In this document: positions 8,907 through 17,899 of the stretch, piece by piece | Layout: each line of letters starts with the position of its first letter | How positions within the stretch are numbered: position 1 is the first letter of the stretch | Source: Hyphomonas neptunium ATCC 15444 | Lineage (GTDB): Bacteria > Pseudomonadota > Alphaproteobacteria > Caulobacterales > Hyphomonadaceae | Direction of reading: 5' to 3' | Length of the DNA: 64,000 nt | Assembly: GCF_000013025.1 (NCBI RefSeq) | Contig: NC_008358.1 | Span: forward strand, 992,001 to 1,056,000 | Program-made: the position numbers and the translations under genes | The notes under the pieces: generated by a model | The model's input: the letters and a program-made list of their open reading frames with translations, nothing else | Told to the model about the DNA's origin: nothing | Databases searched by the model: none

Positions 8907-9905
8907 TCAGGGGTTGGCGCGCATGAAGGTGATGATGGCCTGGCTGAAGGCTTCGGGGCGGTGTTCTTGCAGGAAGTGGCCGCCGCCAGAGATGGTGACG
9001 TGGTTCTGGCCCTTGGCGCCGGGGATACGGGTCTGGAAAGCCGCTTCGCCGCCCTTGGTGACGGGATCGTCATCAGCGAAGGCGGTGAGGACAGGCTTCT
9101 CGAACTTTTCCAGAACGGCCCAGGCGGCGTCGTTCTTGGCGCGCTCCTCCGCGCCATTGGGCAGGAGGGGTACGAGGGAGGGAAAACGGCGGGCGCCGGC
9201 GAGATAGGTTTCGTCCGGGAACGGAGCCTCATAACCATTCAGAACGGCGTCGTCGGAAATGTCCGACAGAAGACCAAAGACATCGCGGACGGCAAAGTCC
9301 GGTGCCTCGGCGGCGTATTTGACCCAGAAGAGAAAAGCGCCGGGCGCGCCAGAGCGGAAGGCATCGCCCACATCGCTGGCGCTGGGCACGGGCACCTGCG
9401 GATAGAGCATGCCGAGCATTTCCGACATCTGCGGGGCGAGTTGTCTGGAATCGGGCAGGCCGGTATTGGCCACGACGAGGCGTTTGAAGCGATCCGGGTG
9501 CATACCCGCCAGGCGCAGGCCGAGGAGGCCGCCCCAGTCCTGACAGACGAGGGTGAGACCGGTGAGGTCCAGGGCCAGCATCCACTCTTCCAGCCAGGCG
9601 GCATGGCCGGAATAGGAATAGTCCTCGATGGCCCCTGGCTTGTCGGATTTGCCGAAGCCGATGAGGTCTGGCGCCAGGACGCGGTATCCGGCGGCCGTCA
9701 GCAGGGGGATCATCTTGCGGTAAAGATAGCTCCAGGAGGGCTGGCCGTGGAGGCAGAGGAGGATCTCGCCGTCACGCGGGCCTTCGTCGAGATAATGCAT
9801 CCGCAGGGGTGTGCCGTCTGGGGCTGTCACGTTGTGATAATGCGGGGCGAAGGGGTAATCCGGCAGGTTTTCAAACCGTGCGTCCGGTGTCCGCATGACC
9901 TTCAT
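8907..9905 (-). CDS. Haloalkane dehalogenase, HLD-I type alpha/beta hydrolase
   Basis: A 332-aa hydrolase predicted to convert haloalkanes to alcohols plus halide. The oxyanion segment HGQPSWSYLYRKMIP (residues 53-67) and the nucleophile elbow CQDWGG closely match DhlA-type enzymes. The nucleophile is Asp123 and the next residue, Trp124, is the expected halide-stabilising tryptophan. Asp280 (DDDPVTKGG) and His310 (GGGHFLQEH) complete the triad. The cap-domain tryptophan sits near FLFWVKY. It stands alone, 118 bases from the thiolase gene. The family is well supported; the substrate range is unknown, and some relatives have weak dehalogenase activity. Confidence 0.87.
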   Translation of the reverse strand: MKVMRTPDARFENLPDYPFAPHYHNVTAPDGTPLRMHYLDEGPRDGEILLCLHGQPSWSYLYRKMIPLLTAAGYRVLAPDLIGFGKSDKPGAIEDYSYSGHAAWLEEWMLALDLTGLTLVCQDWGGLLGLRLAGMHPDRFKRLVVANTGLPDSRQLAPQMSEMLGMLYPQVPVPSASDVGDAFRSGAPGAFLFWVKYAAEAPDFAVRDVFGLLSDISDDAVLNGYEAPFPDETYLAGARRFPSLVPLLPNGAEERAKNDAAWAVLEKFEKPVLTAFADDDPVTKGGEAAFQTRIPGAKGQNHVTISGGGHFLQEHRPEAFSQAIITFMRANP

Positions 9906-10011
9906 TTTTTTCTCTTGCCCCCAGCCTTGGCATTTCAGGTATTGGCATTATTCGTGCCACTTCTTCAGGCGGGGGGCAACAGGATTTTTTTTGAGGCTCC
10001 TGAGCCGGCGC

Positions 10012-10659
10012 CTAATGCGCAATCAGCAGCAGGAGGGCGGCGGCGCAGAGGACGAGGCCGGTGAGCCCCTCGATGCCCCCGCGCACGCCGGGGCGGGCGA
10101 GGAAGCGGCTGGCGCGGGCGGCGGCGCTGGTGATGAGGGCAAAGAAGGCGAGGCCAAAGGCGCAATGGATGAGGGCGAGGCCGGCGCCGAAGGCGACGAG
10201 GCCGGCTGGGCCGAAATGGTCTCTCGGGAGGAATTGCGGCAGGAAGCTTGCGTAGAAGAGGCCAACTTTGGGATTGAGCAGATTAGTCGTCAGACCCCGG
10301 AGGAACCAGTTGGGCTGGCGGGCGGTTTGCGCGCTGACTTTATCTGCTGCTTTGTGGTGGCGGAGCGTCTGGTATGCTGACCAGATCATCTGGCCGCCGA
10401 GCCAGAGGACATAGAGAGCGCCCGCGATGCGCAGGGCCTGGTAGGCGAGCGGGGAGGCGGCGGCGAGGGAGCCGACACCGGCGGCGGCCGCAATGCCCCA
10501 GACGAGGACGCCGAGCGTGACGCCGGCGCCTGCGATCATGCCCCGGCGGGGGCTTTCGACGGTGGCTGTGCGCAGGACGAGCGCGGTATCGAGGCCGGGC
10601 GTCAGCGTCAGCAGCAGGGCGGCGACGGAGAAGGAGAGGATGGCGGCGGCGGGGTCCAT
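10012..10659 (-). CDS. LysE/RhtB family amino-acid or metabolite exporter
   Basis: A 215-aa inner-membrane protein with six predicted helices. The hallmark LysE motif TPGLDTALVLRTA follows the first helix, and NLLNPKVGLFYASFLPQF is the conserved middle segment. The start at MDPAAAIL gives normal family length. It begins four bases after the stop of the upstream HCCA isomerase-like gene, indicating an operon. LysE proteins export amino acids or related small molecules; the substrate is not inferable here. Confidence 0.92.
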   Translation of the reverse strand: MDPAAAILSFSVAALLLTLTPGLDTALVLRTATVESPRRGMIAGAGVTLGVLVWGIAAAAGVGSLAAASPLAYQALRIAGALYVLWLGGQMIWSAYQTLRHHKAADKVSAQTARQPNWFLRGLTTNLLNPKVGLFYASFLPQFLPRDHFGPAGLVAFGAGLALIHCAFGLAFFALITSAAARASRFLARPGVRGGIEGLTGLVLCAAALLLLIAH

Positions 10660-10663
10660 AGGC

Positions 10664-11272
10664 TTACCAGCCGCCCGTGCGGGCCCAGTCCTCGAGCATG
10701 GGCAGACGGTCCCAGCCCCAGAAGGGTTCCTCATCAATCACGAAGAAGGGCGAGCCGAAGATGCCGCGCGCGATGGCCGCTTCGCTGGTGGCGCGGGCAT
10801 GGTCCTTGATGGCGGGGGTTTCGAGGCCTTCGCGCAGGGCGGCTGCGTCCAGCCCGAGCGGGCCGGCGAGGGCGGCGATGGCATCGGGGTCGCTGCTATC
10901 GAGCGCGCCGGAATAGTAGCGGGCGAAGATCTCGCGGGCGAAGGGGCGTTCCTGGCCGGGATGGTGGGCCTCTATCCAGTAGAAGGCGCGGGTGGCGGGC
11001 AGGGCGATTTTCGGGTGATCGGCAGGCGGGGCGAAGGGGACCCCGAGCTTACGGGCCGCGCGCTGCCAGTCGTGGCGGGCATAGCCGCCCTTTACCGGTG
11101 TGGCAGAGAGGCCGCGCATGCCGGTGACCTTGAACGCCGTGCCCAGCATATAGGGGCGCCAGAGGATGGGGCGGCCGACACGGGCGCCGAGCGCGTCAAT
11201 TTCCTGAGCGGCGAAATAGGCATAGCCGGAAGAAAAATCGAACCAGAATTCGATCGGGGCAGGCGGGCGCAT
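10664..11272 (-). CDS. DsbA-family protein, 2-hydroxychromene-2-carboxylate isomerase-like
   Basis: A 202-aa kappa-GST/DsbA-fold protein. It begins IEFWFDFSSGYAYFA, where HCCA isomerases carry the active Ser that polarises glutathione (Ser14 region), followed by WRPYMLG and a late GIFGSPFFVIDEEPFWGWDRL typical of the family. HCCA isomerases act in naphthalene-type aromatic degradation using glutathione, and many homologues have unknown substrates. It is first in a two-gene operon with the LysE-type exporter. Confidence 0.85.
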   Translation of the reverse strand: MRPPAPIEFWFDFSSGYAYFAAQEIDALGARVGRPILWRPYMLGTAFKVTGMRGLSATPVKGGYARHDWQRAARKLGVPFAPPADHPKIALPATRAFYWIEAHHPGQERPFAREIFARYYSGALDSSDPDAIAALAGPLGLDAAALREGLETPAIKDHARATSEAAIARGIFGSPFFVIDEEPFWGWDRLPMLEDWARTGGW

Positions 11273-11429
11273 TCAGGCATTCCTCCGGCAGAAAGGGCCA
11301 TACGGCTTACCTCGGGGCAAAGCGGATAAACGTCAACCGATGGCCTTGAGTGCCGCGTGGTCAAGTTTGACAGCCTGCGCCGGGGAATGATGATTGGCGA
11401 AAACAGATAACAGACGACAGGGGAGCCTC

Positions 11430-12659
11430 ATGAAATATGATCTGATCATCGTGGGCGGCGGCATTGGCGGCTCGGCCCTGGCGGCGGTGATGGCAAAAGC
11501 GGGCTGGAGCGTGCTGCTGCTGGAGAAGCAAGCTCAGTATGAGGACCGTGTGCGCGGAGAATGGATTGCGCCCTGGGGCGTGGCCGAGACCAAGCGCGTA
11601 GGGCTGTATGACCTGCTGAAAGGCGCGGGCGGGCATCACATCACCTCGCATGTGACCTATGATGAGAGCCTGCCGCCGGAGCTGTGTGAGCAGGCGGCGG
11701 TTCCGCTGGGTCTGTTGCCGGATATTGCCGGGCCGCTGTGCATTGGCCATCCCCATCATTGCGAGACGCTGTTTGGCGAAGCGGTGCGCGCGGGCGCGAC
11801 GGCGCTGCGCCCCGTAGTGATCGAGAGCGTGACGCTGGGGGCGGCGCCGGGCGTGACGTATACGCATGAAGGGGCCAGCCATACGGCCAGCGCACCGCTG
11901 ATTGTGGGGGCCGAAGGGCGGCAATCGGAAGTGCGCAGCGCGGCGGGGATCGGTCTGCATCAGGACAAGCCGCATCACTGGTTTGCCGGGCTGCTGGTCG
12001 ATAATGTGAAGGGGATTGATGATACGCGCCAGTCCATCGGGACGGAGCGGAATTTCGGGTTTCTGGCGTTCCCGCAGGGCGGCACCAAGGTGCGCGTTTA
12101 TGGTGGCTATGCGCTGGAGGACAAGCGCCGGTTTGCCGGGGAGGACCGCGAGCAGCGGTTTCTGGAGGCGTTCCGGTTTGACTCCGTGCCGGCAAACGAA
12201 GCGATTGCGGCGGGCACGCCTGTGGGGCCGCTGTTTGCGTATTTCAACAATGACAGCTGGACCGATGAACCCTTTGCGCAGGGCGCCGTGCTGATCGGCG
12301 ATGCGGCGGGGTGGAATGATCCGATCAATGGGCTGGGCCTGTCGATCACCTATCGCGACGTGCGGATGGTTTCGGATATTCTGAAAGCGGCCGGGCCGGG
12401 CGGCAATCCGGACTTTGCGCCGTATGCGGAAGAACGCGCCGAGCGGATGCGGCGGCTGCGCTTTGCGGGGCAGTTGCAGGCGGCGCTGGATATGGAATTT
12501 GGCGAGACGGCGCGGGCGCGGCGCCATGCCTATCACCATCGGCGATTGAACGATCCCACGATCGGGATGCACGGCGTGGCCGTGCTGGCGGGGCCGGAAA
12601 TGGTGCCGCCGGAATTCTTTACCGAAGACCATCGCCAACGCGTGCTTGAGGCGGGCTGA
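11430..12659 (+). CDS. FAD-dependent hydroxylase/oxidoreductase (PHBH-like fold)
   Basis: A 409-aa flavoprotein. The N-terminal GGGIGGSALAAVMAKAGWSVLLLEK is a classic FAD-binding Rossmann start. The DG-type motif appears as VGAEGRQSEVRSAAG near residue 155, and the second FAD motif is LIGDAAGWNDPINGLG near 290. These mark single-component aromatic or polyketide-type monooxygenases. The ATG was chosen for its GGGGAG ribosome-binding site and position before the Rossmann strand. The SnoaL-like gene starts four bases after its stop, so the two probably act on one pathway. Confidence 0.87.
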   Translation: MKYDLIIVGGGIGGSALAAVMAKAGWSVLLLEKQAQYEDRVRGEWIAPWGVAETKRVGLYDLLKGAGGHHITSHVTYDESLPPELCEQAAVPLGLLPDIAGPLCIGHPHHCETLFGEAVRAGATALRPVVIESVTLGAAPGVTYTHEGASHTASAPLIVGAEGRQSEVRSAAGIGLHQDKPHHWFAGLLVDNVKGIDDTRQSIGTERNFGFLAFPQGGTKVRVYGGYALEDKRRFAGEDREQRFLEAFRFDSVPANEAIAAGTPVGPLFAYFNNDSWTDEPFAQGAVLIGDAAGWNDPINGLGLSITYRDVRMVSDILKAAGPGGNPDFAPYAEERAERMRRLRFAGQLQAALDMEFGETARARRHAYHHRRLNDPTIGMHGVAVLAGPEMVPPEFFTEDHRQRVLEAG

Positions 12660-12663
12660 GATC

Positions 12664-13026
12664 ATGAGTGTTGTGGATATTGAAGCGTTCAATGCGGACT
12701 GGCTGAAGGCCTGGTCGGACAAGGACACCGAGCGGCTTGTGTCATTCTATTCGGAAGACACCGTCTACATGGACCCGCAGACGGCGGGCGGCCTGAAAGG
12801 GCGCGGCGCGTTGCGTACGTATCTGCAAGGCCTGTTCGGGGCGACGCCGGAGATGGTGTATGTGCCCGAGGCCGTGTGGGTCATTGAAGGCGGCTTCTGT
12901 GGCCGGTGGATCTGTACGGTTGGCCCGGATGGGGCGGGCGGCAAGCTGCGCGGATTTGATCTCGTACTCCTGAAAGATGGCGAGATCACGCACAATGAGG
13001 TGTATGTGCACCAGTTGCCCGCCTGA
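12664..13026 (+). CDS. SnoaL-like / NTF2-fold protein
   Basis: A 120-aa small cone-shaped alpha+beta barrel protein: IEAFNADWLKAWSDKD helix, FYSEDTVYMDP strand region, then WICTVGPDGAGGK and GEITHNEVYVHQ strands. This pattern fits SnoaL-like cyclase, isomerase or limonene-epoxide-hydrolase relatives. It is coupled to the FAD hydroxylase upstream. Such pairs can process an oxygenated or epoxide intermediate; that role is inferred from linkage. Confidence 0.8.
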   Translation: MSVVDIEAFNADWLKAWSDKDTERLVSFYSEDTVYMDPQTAGGLKGRGALRTYLQGLFGATPEMVYVPEAVWVIEGGFCGRWICTVGPDGAGGKLRGFDLVLLKDGEITHNEVYVHQLPA

Positions 13027-13040
13027 CGGCGCAGGCGGGC
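13017..13040. terminator. Hairpin between convergent SnoaL-like and arsH genes
   Basis: Perfect nine-base arms GCCCGCCTG and CAGGCGGGC around ACGGCG. The stop codon of the SnoaL-like gene lies inside the stem. No long T run follows, so its strength as a terminator is uncertain. Confidence 0.5.
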
Positions 13041-13054
13041 GGGGTGATCCGTGG

Positions 13055-13777
13055 TCAGATGCTTTTTTGGTTGACGCGGGCGGAGAGGGCGGCGGGGCTT
13101 TCCTTGCGCTCTGAATAGCGGTCGACGAGATAATCGGCGCGGTCGCGGGTGAGCAGGGTGAATTTCACCAGTTCTTCCATCACGTCCACAATGCGGTCGT
13201 AATAGGGGGAGGGGTTCATCCGGCCGGCCTCATCAAATTCCATGAAGGCTTTGGCGACCGATGACTGGTTCGGGATGGTGATGAGGCGCATCCAGCGGCC
13301 GAGAATGCGCAGCTGGTTGACGGCGTTGAAGCTTTGCGAGCCGCCGCAGACCTGCATGACGGCGAGGGTTTTTCCCTGCGTGGGCCGCACGCCGCCAAGG
13401 GCGAGGGGTATCCAGTCGATCTGGGTTTTCATCAGGCCGCTCATCGCGCCGTGACGCTCCGGCGAGCACCAGACCATGCCTTCTGACCAGATGACGAGAT
13501 CCCTCAGCTCCCGGACTTTCGGATGATCGTCGGGCGCGCCATCGGCGAGGGGGAGGCCTGTGGGATCGAAGTGGCGGGTTTCGCAGCCAAGCCGCTGAAG
13601 GATGCGGGCGGCTTCCTCATTGGCGAAGCGGGAGAAGGAGCGTTCGCGCAGCGATCCGTGCAGCAGCAGTATGCGCGGGGGATGGGTTTTTGGCGGGGGC
13701 GTGAGGAGCGCGTCGCGGTCTATCGGGTGGAAGCTGGCTTCGTCGAGCGCGGGCAGGGTGGTTTCGGGGTCAGCCAA
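13055..13777 (-). CDS. arsH: ArsH, NADPH-dependent FMN oxidoreductase for organoarsenicals
   Basis: A 240-aa flavodoxin-like enzyme that oxidises trivalent organoarsenicals to less toxic pentavalent forms. The phosphate-binding [13 protein letters not shown], the [21 protein letters not shown] segment (residues 102-122) and the late [11 protein letters not shown] are ArsH signatures. Length matches the family. Its start overlaps the end of arsC by eight bases, making it the last gene of the arsR-acr3-arsC-arsH operon. Confidence 0.96.
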   Translation of the reverse strand: MADPETTLPALDEASFHPIDRDALLTPPPKTHPPRILLLHGSLRERSFSRFANEEAARILQRLGCETRHFDPTGLPLADGAPDDHPKVRELRDLVIWSEGMVWCSPERHGAMSGLMKTQIDWIPLALGGVRPTQGKTLAVMQVCGGSQSFNAVNQLRILGRWMRLITIPNQSSVAKAFMEFDEAGRMNPSPYYDRIVDVMEELVKFTLLTRDRADYLVDRYSERKESPAALSARVNQKSI

Positions 13778-14189
13778 TGCGCTGTCCTTTCTCGTCGATG
13801 ATCATCTCGCCATCTTCCTTGTAAAGAGGGCCGGGCGGCAGGGATTCGAGAAGATCGAGCACCGCTTCGCTGGGGCGGCAGAGGCGCACGCCCTTGGGGG
13901 AGCAGACGAGGGGGCGGTTGACGAGGATGGGGTGTTCCAGCATGGCGGCGAGGATCGCCTCATCACTGATGCCGGGCTCCAGCAGGCCAAGCTCCTTGGC
14001 GGGGGATTTGCTTTCGCGCAGGGCGGCGCGGGGCGTGAGGCCGGCTGCGGCGAAGAGGCCGAGGAGCTGGGGCCGGGTCCAGCCTTCCTTGAGATAGTCG
14101 ATTACGACCGGCTCGGCGCCGCTGGCCTTGATGATGGCGAGGACGTTGCGGGAGGTGCCGCAGTCCGGATTGTGGTGGATGACGATCAT
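13770..14189 (-). CDS. arsC: Arsenate reductase, glutaredoxin-dependent type
   Basis: A 139-aa thioredoxin-fold enzyme reducing arsenate to arsenite with glutathione and glutaredoxin. [11 protein letters not shown] contains the catalytic Cys10 of the HX3CX3R motif. The later NRPLV segment carries an arginine of the family's arginine triad. The start at MIVIHHNP is chosen because the active-site strand normally begins the protein. It lies 13 bases after acr3 and overlaps arsH. Confidence 0.95.
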   Translation of the reverse strand: MIVIHHNPDCGTSRNVLAIIKASGAEPVVIDYLKEGWTRPQLLGLFAAAGLTPRAALRESKSPAKELGLLEPGISDEAILAAMLEHPILVNRPLVCSPKGVRLCRPSEAVLDLLESLPPGPLYKEDGEMIIDEKGQRIG

Positions 14190-14202
14190 CTTTCTGATCC
14201 TT

Positions 14203-15228
<1,026 letters not shown>

Positions 15229-15298
15229 GGGAGCGCTTTTCCGGAGAGTGTGGGGTTCAGGGAGTTGTCAGTAGAAAGAATGATACGGGAGCGCGGGC

Positions 15299-15637
15299 TC
15301 AGCAGCAGGTGGCGTCATTGGCGGCCTTGAGGACCGGGGCGCAGATTTCTGCGCGGCCGCTGCAGCAGTCTTCCATCAGATAGAGGATGAGACCGCTGAT
15401 GGCGTTGGTATCTGCCGAATGGATGATGGAGCGGCCCTCGCGCCGGTTATGGACGAGGCCGGCATGGTTGAGGATGGTGAGCTGGGCCGAGAGGGTGTTG
15501 GGCGGGATGGCGAGCGCGCGGGCGATCTCTCCGGCGGGCAGGCCATCGGGGGCCGCCTTCACCAGAAGCCGGAACACGGCGAGGCGCCCTGCATGGGCGA
15601 GGGCGGAAAGCTGGTCTATTGCGATAATTGATTCCAT
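15299..15637 (-). CDS. arsR: ArsR-family arsenic-responsive repressor with C-terminal cysteine cluster
   Basis: A 112-aa winged-helix repressor. The recognition-helix region is IPPNTLSAQLTIL. The metalloid-binding cysteines of E. coli-type ArsR in the DNA-binding helix are absent. Instead the C terminus has Cys91, Cys92 and Cys99 (EDCCSGRAEIC), plus a terminal Cys-Cys at 111-112. This arrangement resembles the Acidithiobacillus-type ArsR, whose As(III) site uses three C-terminal cysteines. The start codon lies inside an inverted repeat that probably is its own operator, suggesting tight autoregulation. First gene of the arsenic operon. Confidence 0.92.
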   Translation of the reverse strand: MESIIAIDQLSALAHAGRLAVFRLLVKAAPDGLPAGEIARALAIPPNTLSAQLTILNHAGLVHNRREGRSIIHSADTNAISGLILYLMEDCCSGRAEICAPVLKAANDATCC

Positions 15638-15661
15638 ATTTCATGAATACAGGAAATATGG
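15634..15661. promoter_or_regulatory. Inverted repeat, probable ArsR operator
   Basis: CCATATTTC and GAAATATGG, perfect nine-base arms around ten bases. The repeat covers the arsR start codon and lies in the 118-base region between divergent arsR and the MFS gene. It is AT-rich in an otherwise GC-rich sequence. ArsR binding is inferred. Confidence 0.6.
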
Positions 15662-15755
15662 AGGGAGGCAACCGCCCTTTTGCAACAGGCTGCGCGACCG
15701 ATGGCCCTTGGCCCGTGCTCTTTCTTTGGCGCATCCGACGCCCTAGTGAAGGTGG

Positions 15756-16850
15756 ATGCTTTTGTTCATTCGCGACAATGCCAGATGGCTGGCGGCGGGT
15801 TTTCTGCTGACGCTGCCCTGGCTGGGGCGGACCCTTGACCAGATGCCGGGATGGAAGGTGGCGCGGTTCACGATGCCGGCGCTGGCGGGGGCGTGCCTGC
15901 TGACGGCGTTCGCGCCGCATGTGTTTTTCCTGTTCCTGGCGATCTGGCTGCTGCGCCTGTTCGGGCAGGGGATGATGACGCATATCGCACTGACCGAGAC
16001 CGGACGGTGGTTTGAAGCCAATCGGGGGCGGGCGATTTCGCTGGTGGTGCCGGGGCATCAGGTAGGCGAAGCGGTGTTGCCGGTCAGTTTTGTTCTGGTG
16101 TCTGCGGCGCTCGGCTGGCAGGCGAGTTGGGTGGCGGCGGCGCTCGTCATCCTGCTGGTGGCCACACCGGCGGTGATCGCGTTGATGCGGGTGGAGCGGG
16201 CGCCCGCGCTGACGCCGGGGCAGACAGCGCTGGAGGTGGCGGGCCGGCACTGGACGCGGGGCGAGGTGCTGCGCGACCCGGTTTTCTATGTGCTGCTGAC
16301 GGGCATTCTGGCGCCGCCTTTCATCGGGACGACGATCTTTTTCCATCAGGGCCATCTGGTGGAGCTGAGAGGGTATTCGCCGCTCGCCTTTGCCGGGGCG
16401 TTTCCGCTGATGGCGGTGACGACGGTGGGTGTCGGGCTGATCTGCGGCTATCTGGTGGACCGGTTCGGGGCGTTGCGGGTGTTGCCGTTTTTTCTGGCGC
16501 CGCTGATGATTGCGACACTGGCGGCAGCTTTGCTGAGCGGCATTCAGGGCGTCTACATTTTCATGGTCCTGTTTGGCGTCAGCTATGGGTTTACGTCTAC
16601 GCTGCTGGGGGCGCTGTGGCCGGAGGTATACGGGACGCGGCATCTGGGCAGCATCCGGGCGGTGATTGTATCGGCGATGGTGCTGTCGACAGCGCTGGGG
16701 CCGGGTATAACGGGGCTGTTGATCGACCGCGGCATTGATTTGCCGGTGCAGCTGTTGGTGATGGCGGTCTGGTGTTTGCTGGCGAGTTTTCTGCTGGCCG
16801 TGGCGGCCAAGGAAGTGCTCCGCAGGCAGATAAATATGCCTGAACCTTAA
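15756..16850 (+). CDS. MFS transporter, apparently missing a segment around helices 1-2
   Basis: A 364-aa major facilitator superfamily protein with about ten helices, shorter than the usual 400 or so. The N terminus RDNARWLAAGFLLTL is normal for one MFS subgroup. It then jumps to PWLGRTLDQMPGW, which in relatives I recall lies about 40-45 residues further on, after helix 2. The following RLFGQGMMTHIA, RGRAISLV and FIGTTIFFHQGHLVELRGY segments are intact. This looks like an in-frame deletion, so activity is doubtful. It diverges from arsR and may share the operator. The upstream sequence does not restore the missing part. Confidence 0.75.
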   Translation: MLLFIRDNARWLAAGFLLTLPWLGRTLDQMPGWKVARFTMPALAGACLLTAFAPHVFFLFLAIWLLRLFGQGMMTHIALTETGRWFEANRGRAISLVVPGHQVGEAVLPVSFVLVSAALGWQASWVAAALVILLVATPAVIALMRVERAPALTPGQTALEVAGRHWTRGEVLRDPVFYVLLTGILAPPFIGTTIFFHQGHLVELRGYSPLAFAGAFPLMAVTTVGVGLICGYLVDRFGALRVLPFFLAPLMIATLAAALLSGIQGVYIFMVLFGVSYGFTSTLLGALWPEVYGTRHLGSIRAVIVSAMVLSTALGPGITGLLIDRGIDLPVQLLVMAVWCLLASFLLAVAAKEVLRRQINMPEP

Positions 16851-17030
16851 GCCTGATCGCCCGCCCGTTTCTTCAGCAGGATGTAGACATCATGGCGCTG
16901 CGCGGTGAAAACAGCCAATATGGGGGTAAAGGCATGCTGGTGGGCGATTCCGACCGGCAGTTTCTCTGGTATCTGCAACTGAAGAAAGCCTGGGCGGAGG
17001 CCGGAGGGTGCCCTGAGACATTCTGCAATC
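16847..17030 (-). pseudogene. Possible C-terminal gene remnant (tentative)
   Basis: Read on the minus strand, this interval gives a coherent protein-like tail, LQIPEKLPVGIAHQHAF followed by TPILAVFTAQRHDVYILLKK and a stop. No plausible start exists, because the frame runs into the divergent methyltransferase-like gene. It could be the stump of a lost gene. The opposite strand has a 57-codon open frame at 16892-17065 with no clear ribosome-binding site. Neither reading is secure. Confidence 0.3.
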
Positions 17031-17083
17031 CCATTGCGCCCGCGACGCTGCGCTGGCGCACCTGAAACGAGCAAGGAAACCAC

Positions 17084-17821
17084 ATGAGCGCGCTGTTTGA
17101 AGAACTTGATTACAGCCCGACAGAGATCGGCATCCTGTCGCTGCGCCGGCGCTGGGAACCGCGGCTGAGCAAAGATGTCTACGAAATCAAGCTCGGGGAT
17201 GAGCATCTGATGTCGGATGTTTTTACGGTTTCGGAAATTGCGCTGGCGGATCTGGGGCTCAACGCTTTGGCCGGGAGTGACTTGCGTGTGGTCGTGGGCG
17301 GTCTCGGCATGGGGTATACGGCGCTGGCAGCGTTGAAGGATGCGCGCGTTGCGGAAATATCGGTGGTGGAGTTGCTGGAGCCGGTGATCGACTGGCACAG
17401 GCGGGGCATTCTGCCGATCGGGGACGTGCTGCATACCGATCGCCGGGTGCGGCTTGTGCACGGTGATTTTTTTGAGCTGGCGTGCGCGCCAACCGGATTT
17501 GATCCTGATAATCCTCACATGACCTATGATGCGATCTTGCTGGATATTGATCATTCGCCGGAGATGCTGCTCGACAGCCGCAGCACCGGATTTTACCGTC
17601 CCGAAGGGCTGAAGGCGATGGCGGGGCATCTGCGGCCGGGTGGCGTCTTTGGGCTATGGTCCAATGTGGCGCCGAGTGATGCGTTTACGGACATACTGAA
17701 GGAGGTGTTCCCAGAGGCGTGGGCGCAGCCGGTCGTATTTCGGAATCCCTATGACCATTCGGAAATTGTGCAGACCGTGTATCTCGCCCGGACAGCGCCT
17801 GAAGGCGAGTCTGTGATATGA
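17084..17821 (+). CDS. Spermidine-synthase-like class I methyltransferase-fold protein
   Basis: A 245-aa protein with a Rossmann SAM or decarboxy-SAM binding core: VVVGGLGMGYTALAAL (glycine-rich loop), ISVVELLEPVIDWHR (acidic strand 2), YDAILLDIDHSPE (motif IV). This layout resembles the spermidine synthase-like proteins widespread in bacteria without proven aminopropyltransferase activity. The polyamine-specific GGGDG motif is replaced by GGLGMG, so true spermidine synthase activity is doubtful. It stands alone, 233 bases after the MFS gene. Confidence 0.75.
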   Translation: MSALFEELDYSPTEIGILSLRRRWEPRLSKDVYEIKLGDEHLMSDVFTVSEIALADLGLNALAGSDLRVVVGGLGMGYTALAALKDARVAEISVVELLEPVIDWHRRGILPIGDVLHTDRRVRLVHGDFFELACAPTGFDPDNPHMTYDAILLDIDHSPEMLLDSRSTGFYRPEGLKAMAGHLRPGGVFGLWSNVAPSDAFTDILKEVFPEAWAQPVVFRNPYDHSEIVQTVYLARTAPEGESVI

Positions 17822-17899
17822 GCCAAGCTGCGTCTGGCCGGGCAGGTCAGACCGGATATATTCCGTACAAGGATATCATCCTGCGGCACAAGGCGCCGC

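Noticed and set aside
17084..17821. True spermidine synthase (speE)
   Set aside because: The characteristic GGGDG and polyamine-pocket residues are not present; only the general fold matches.
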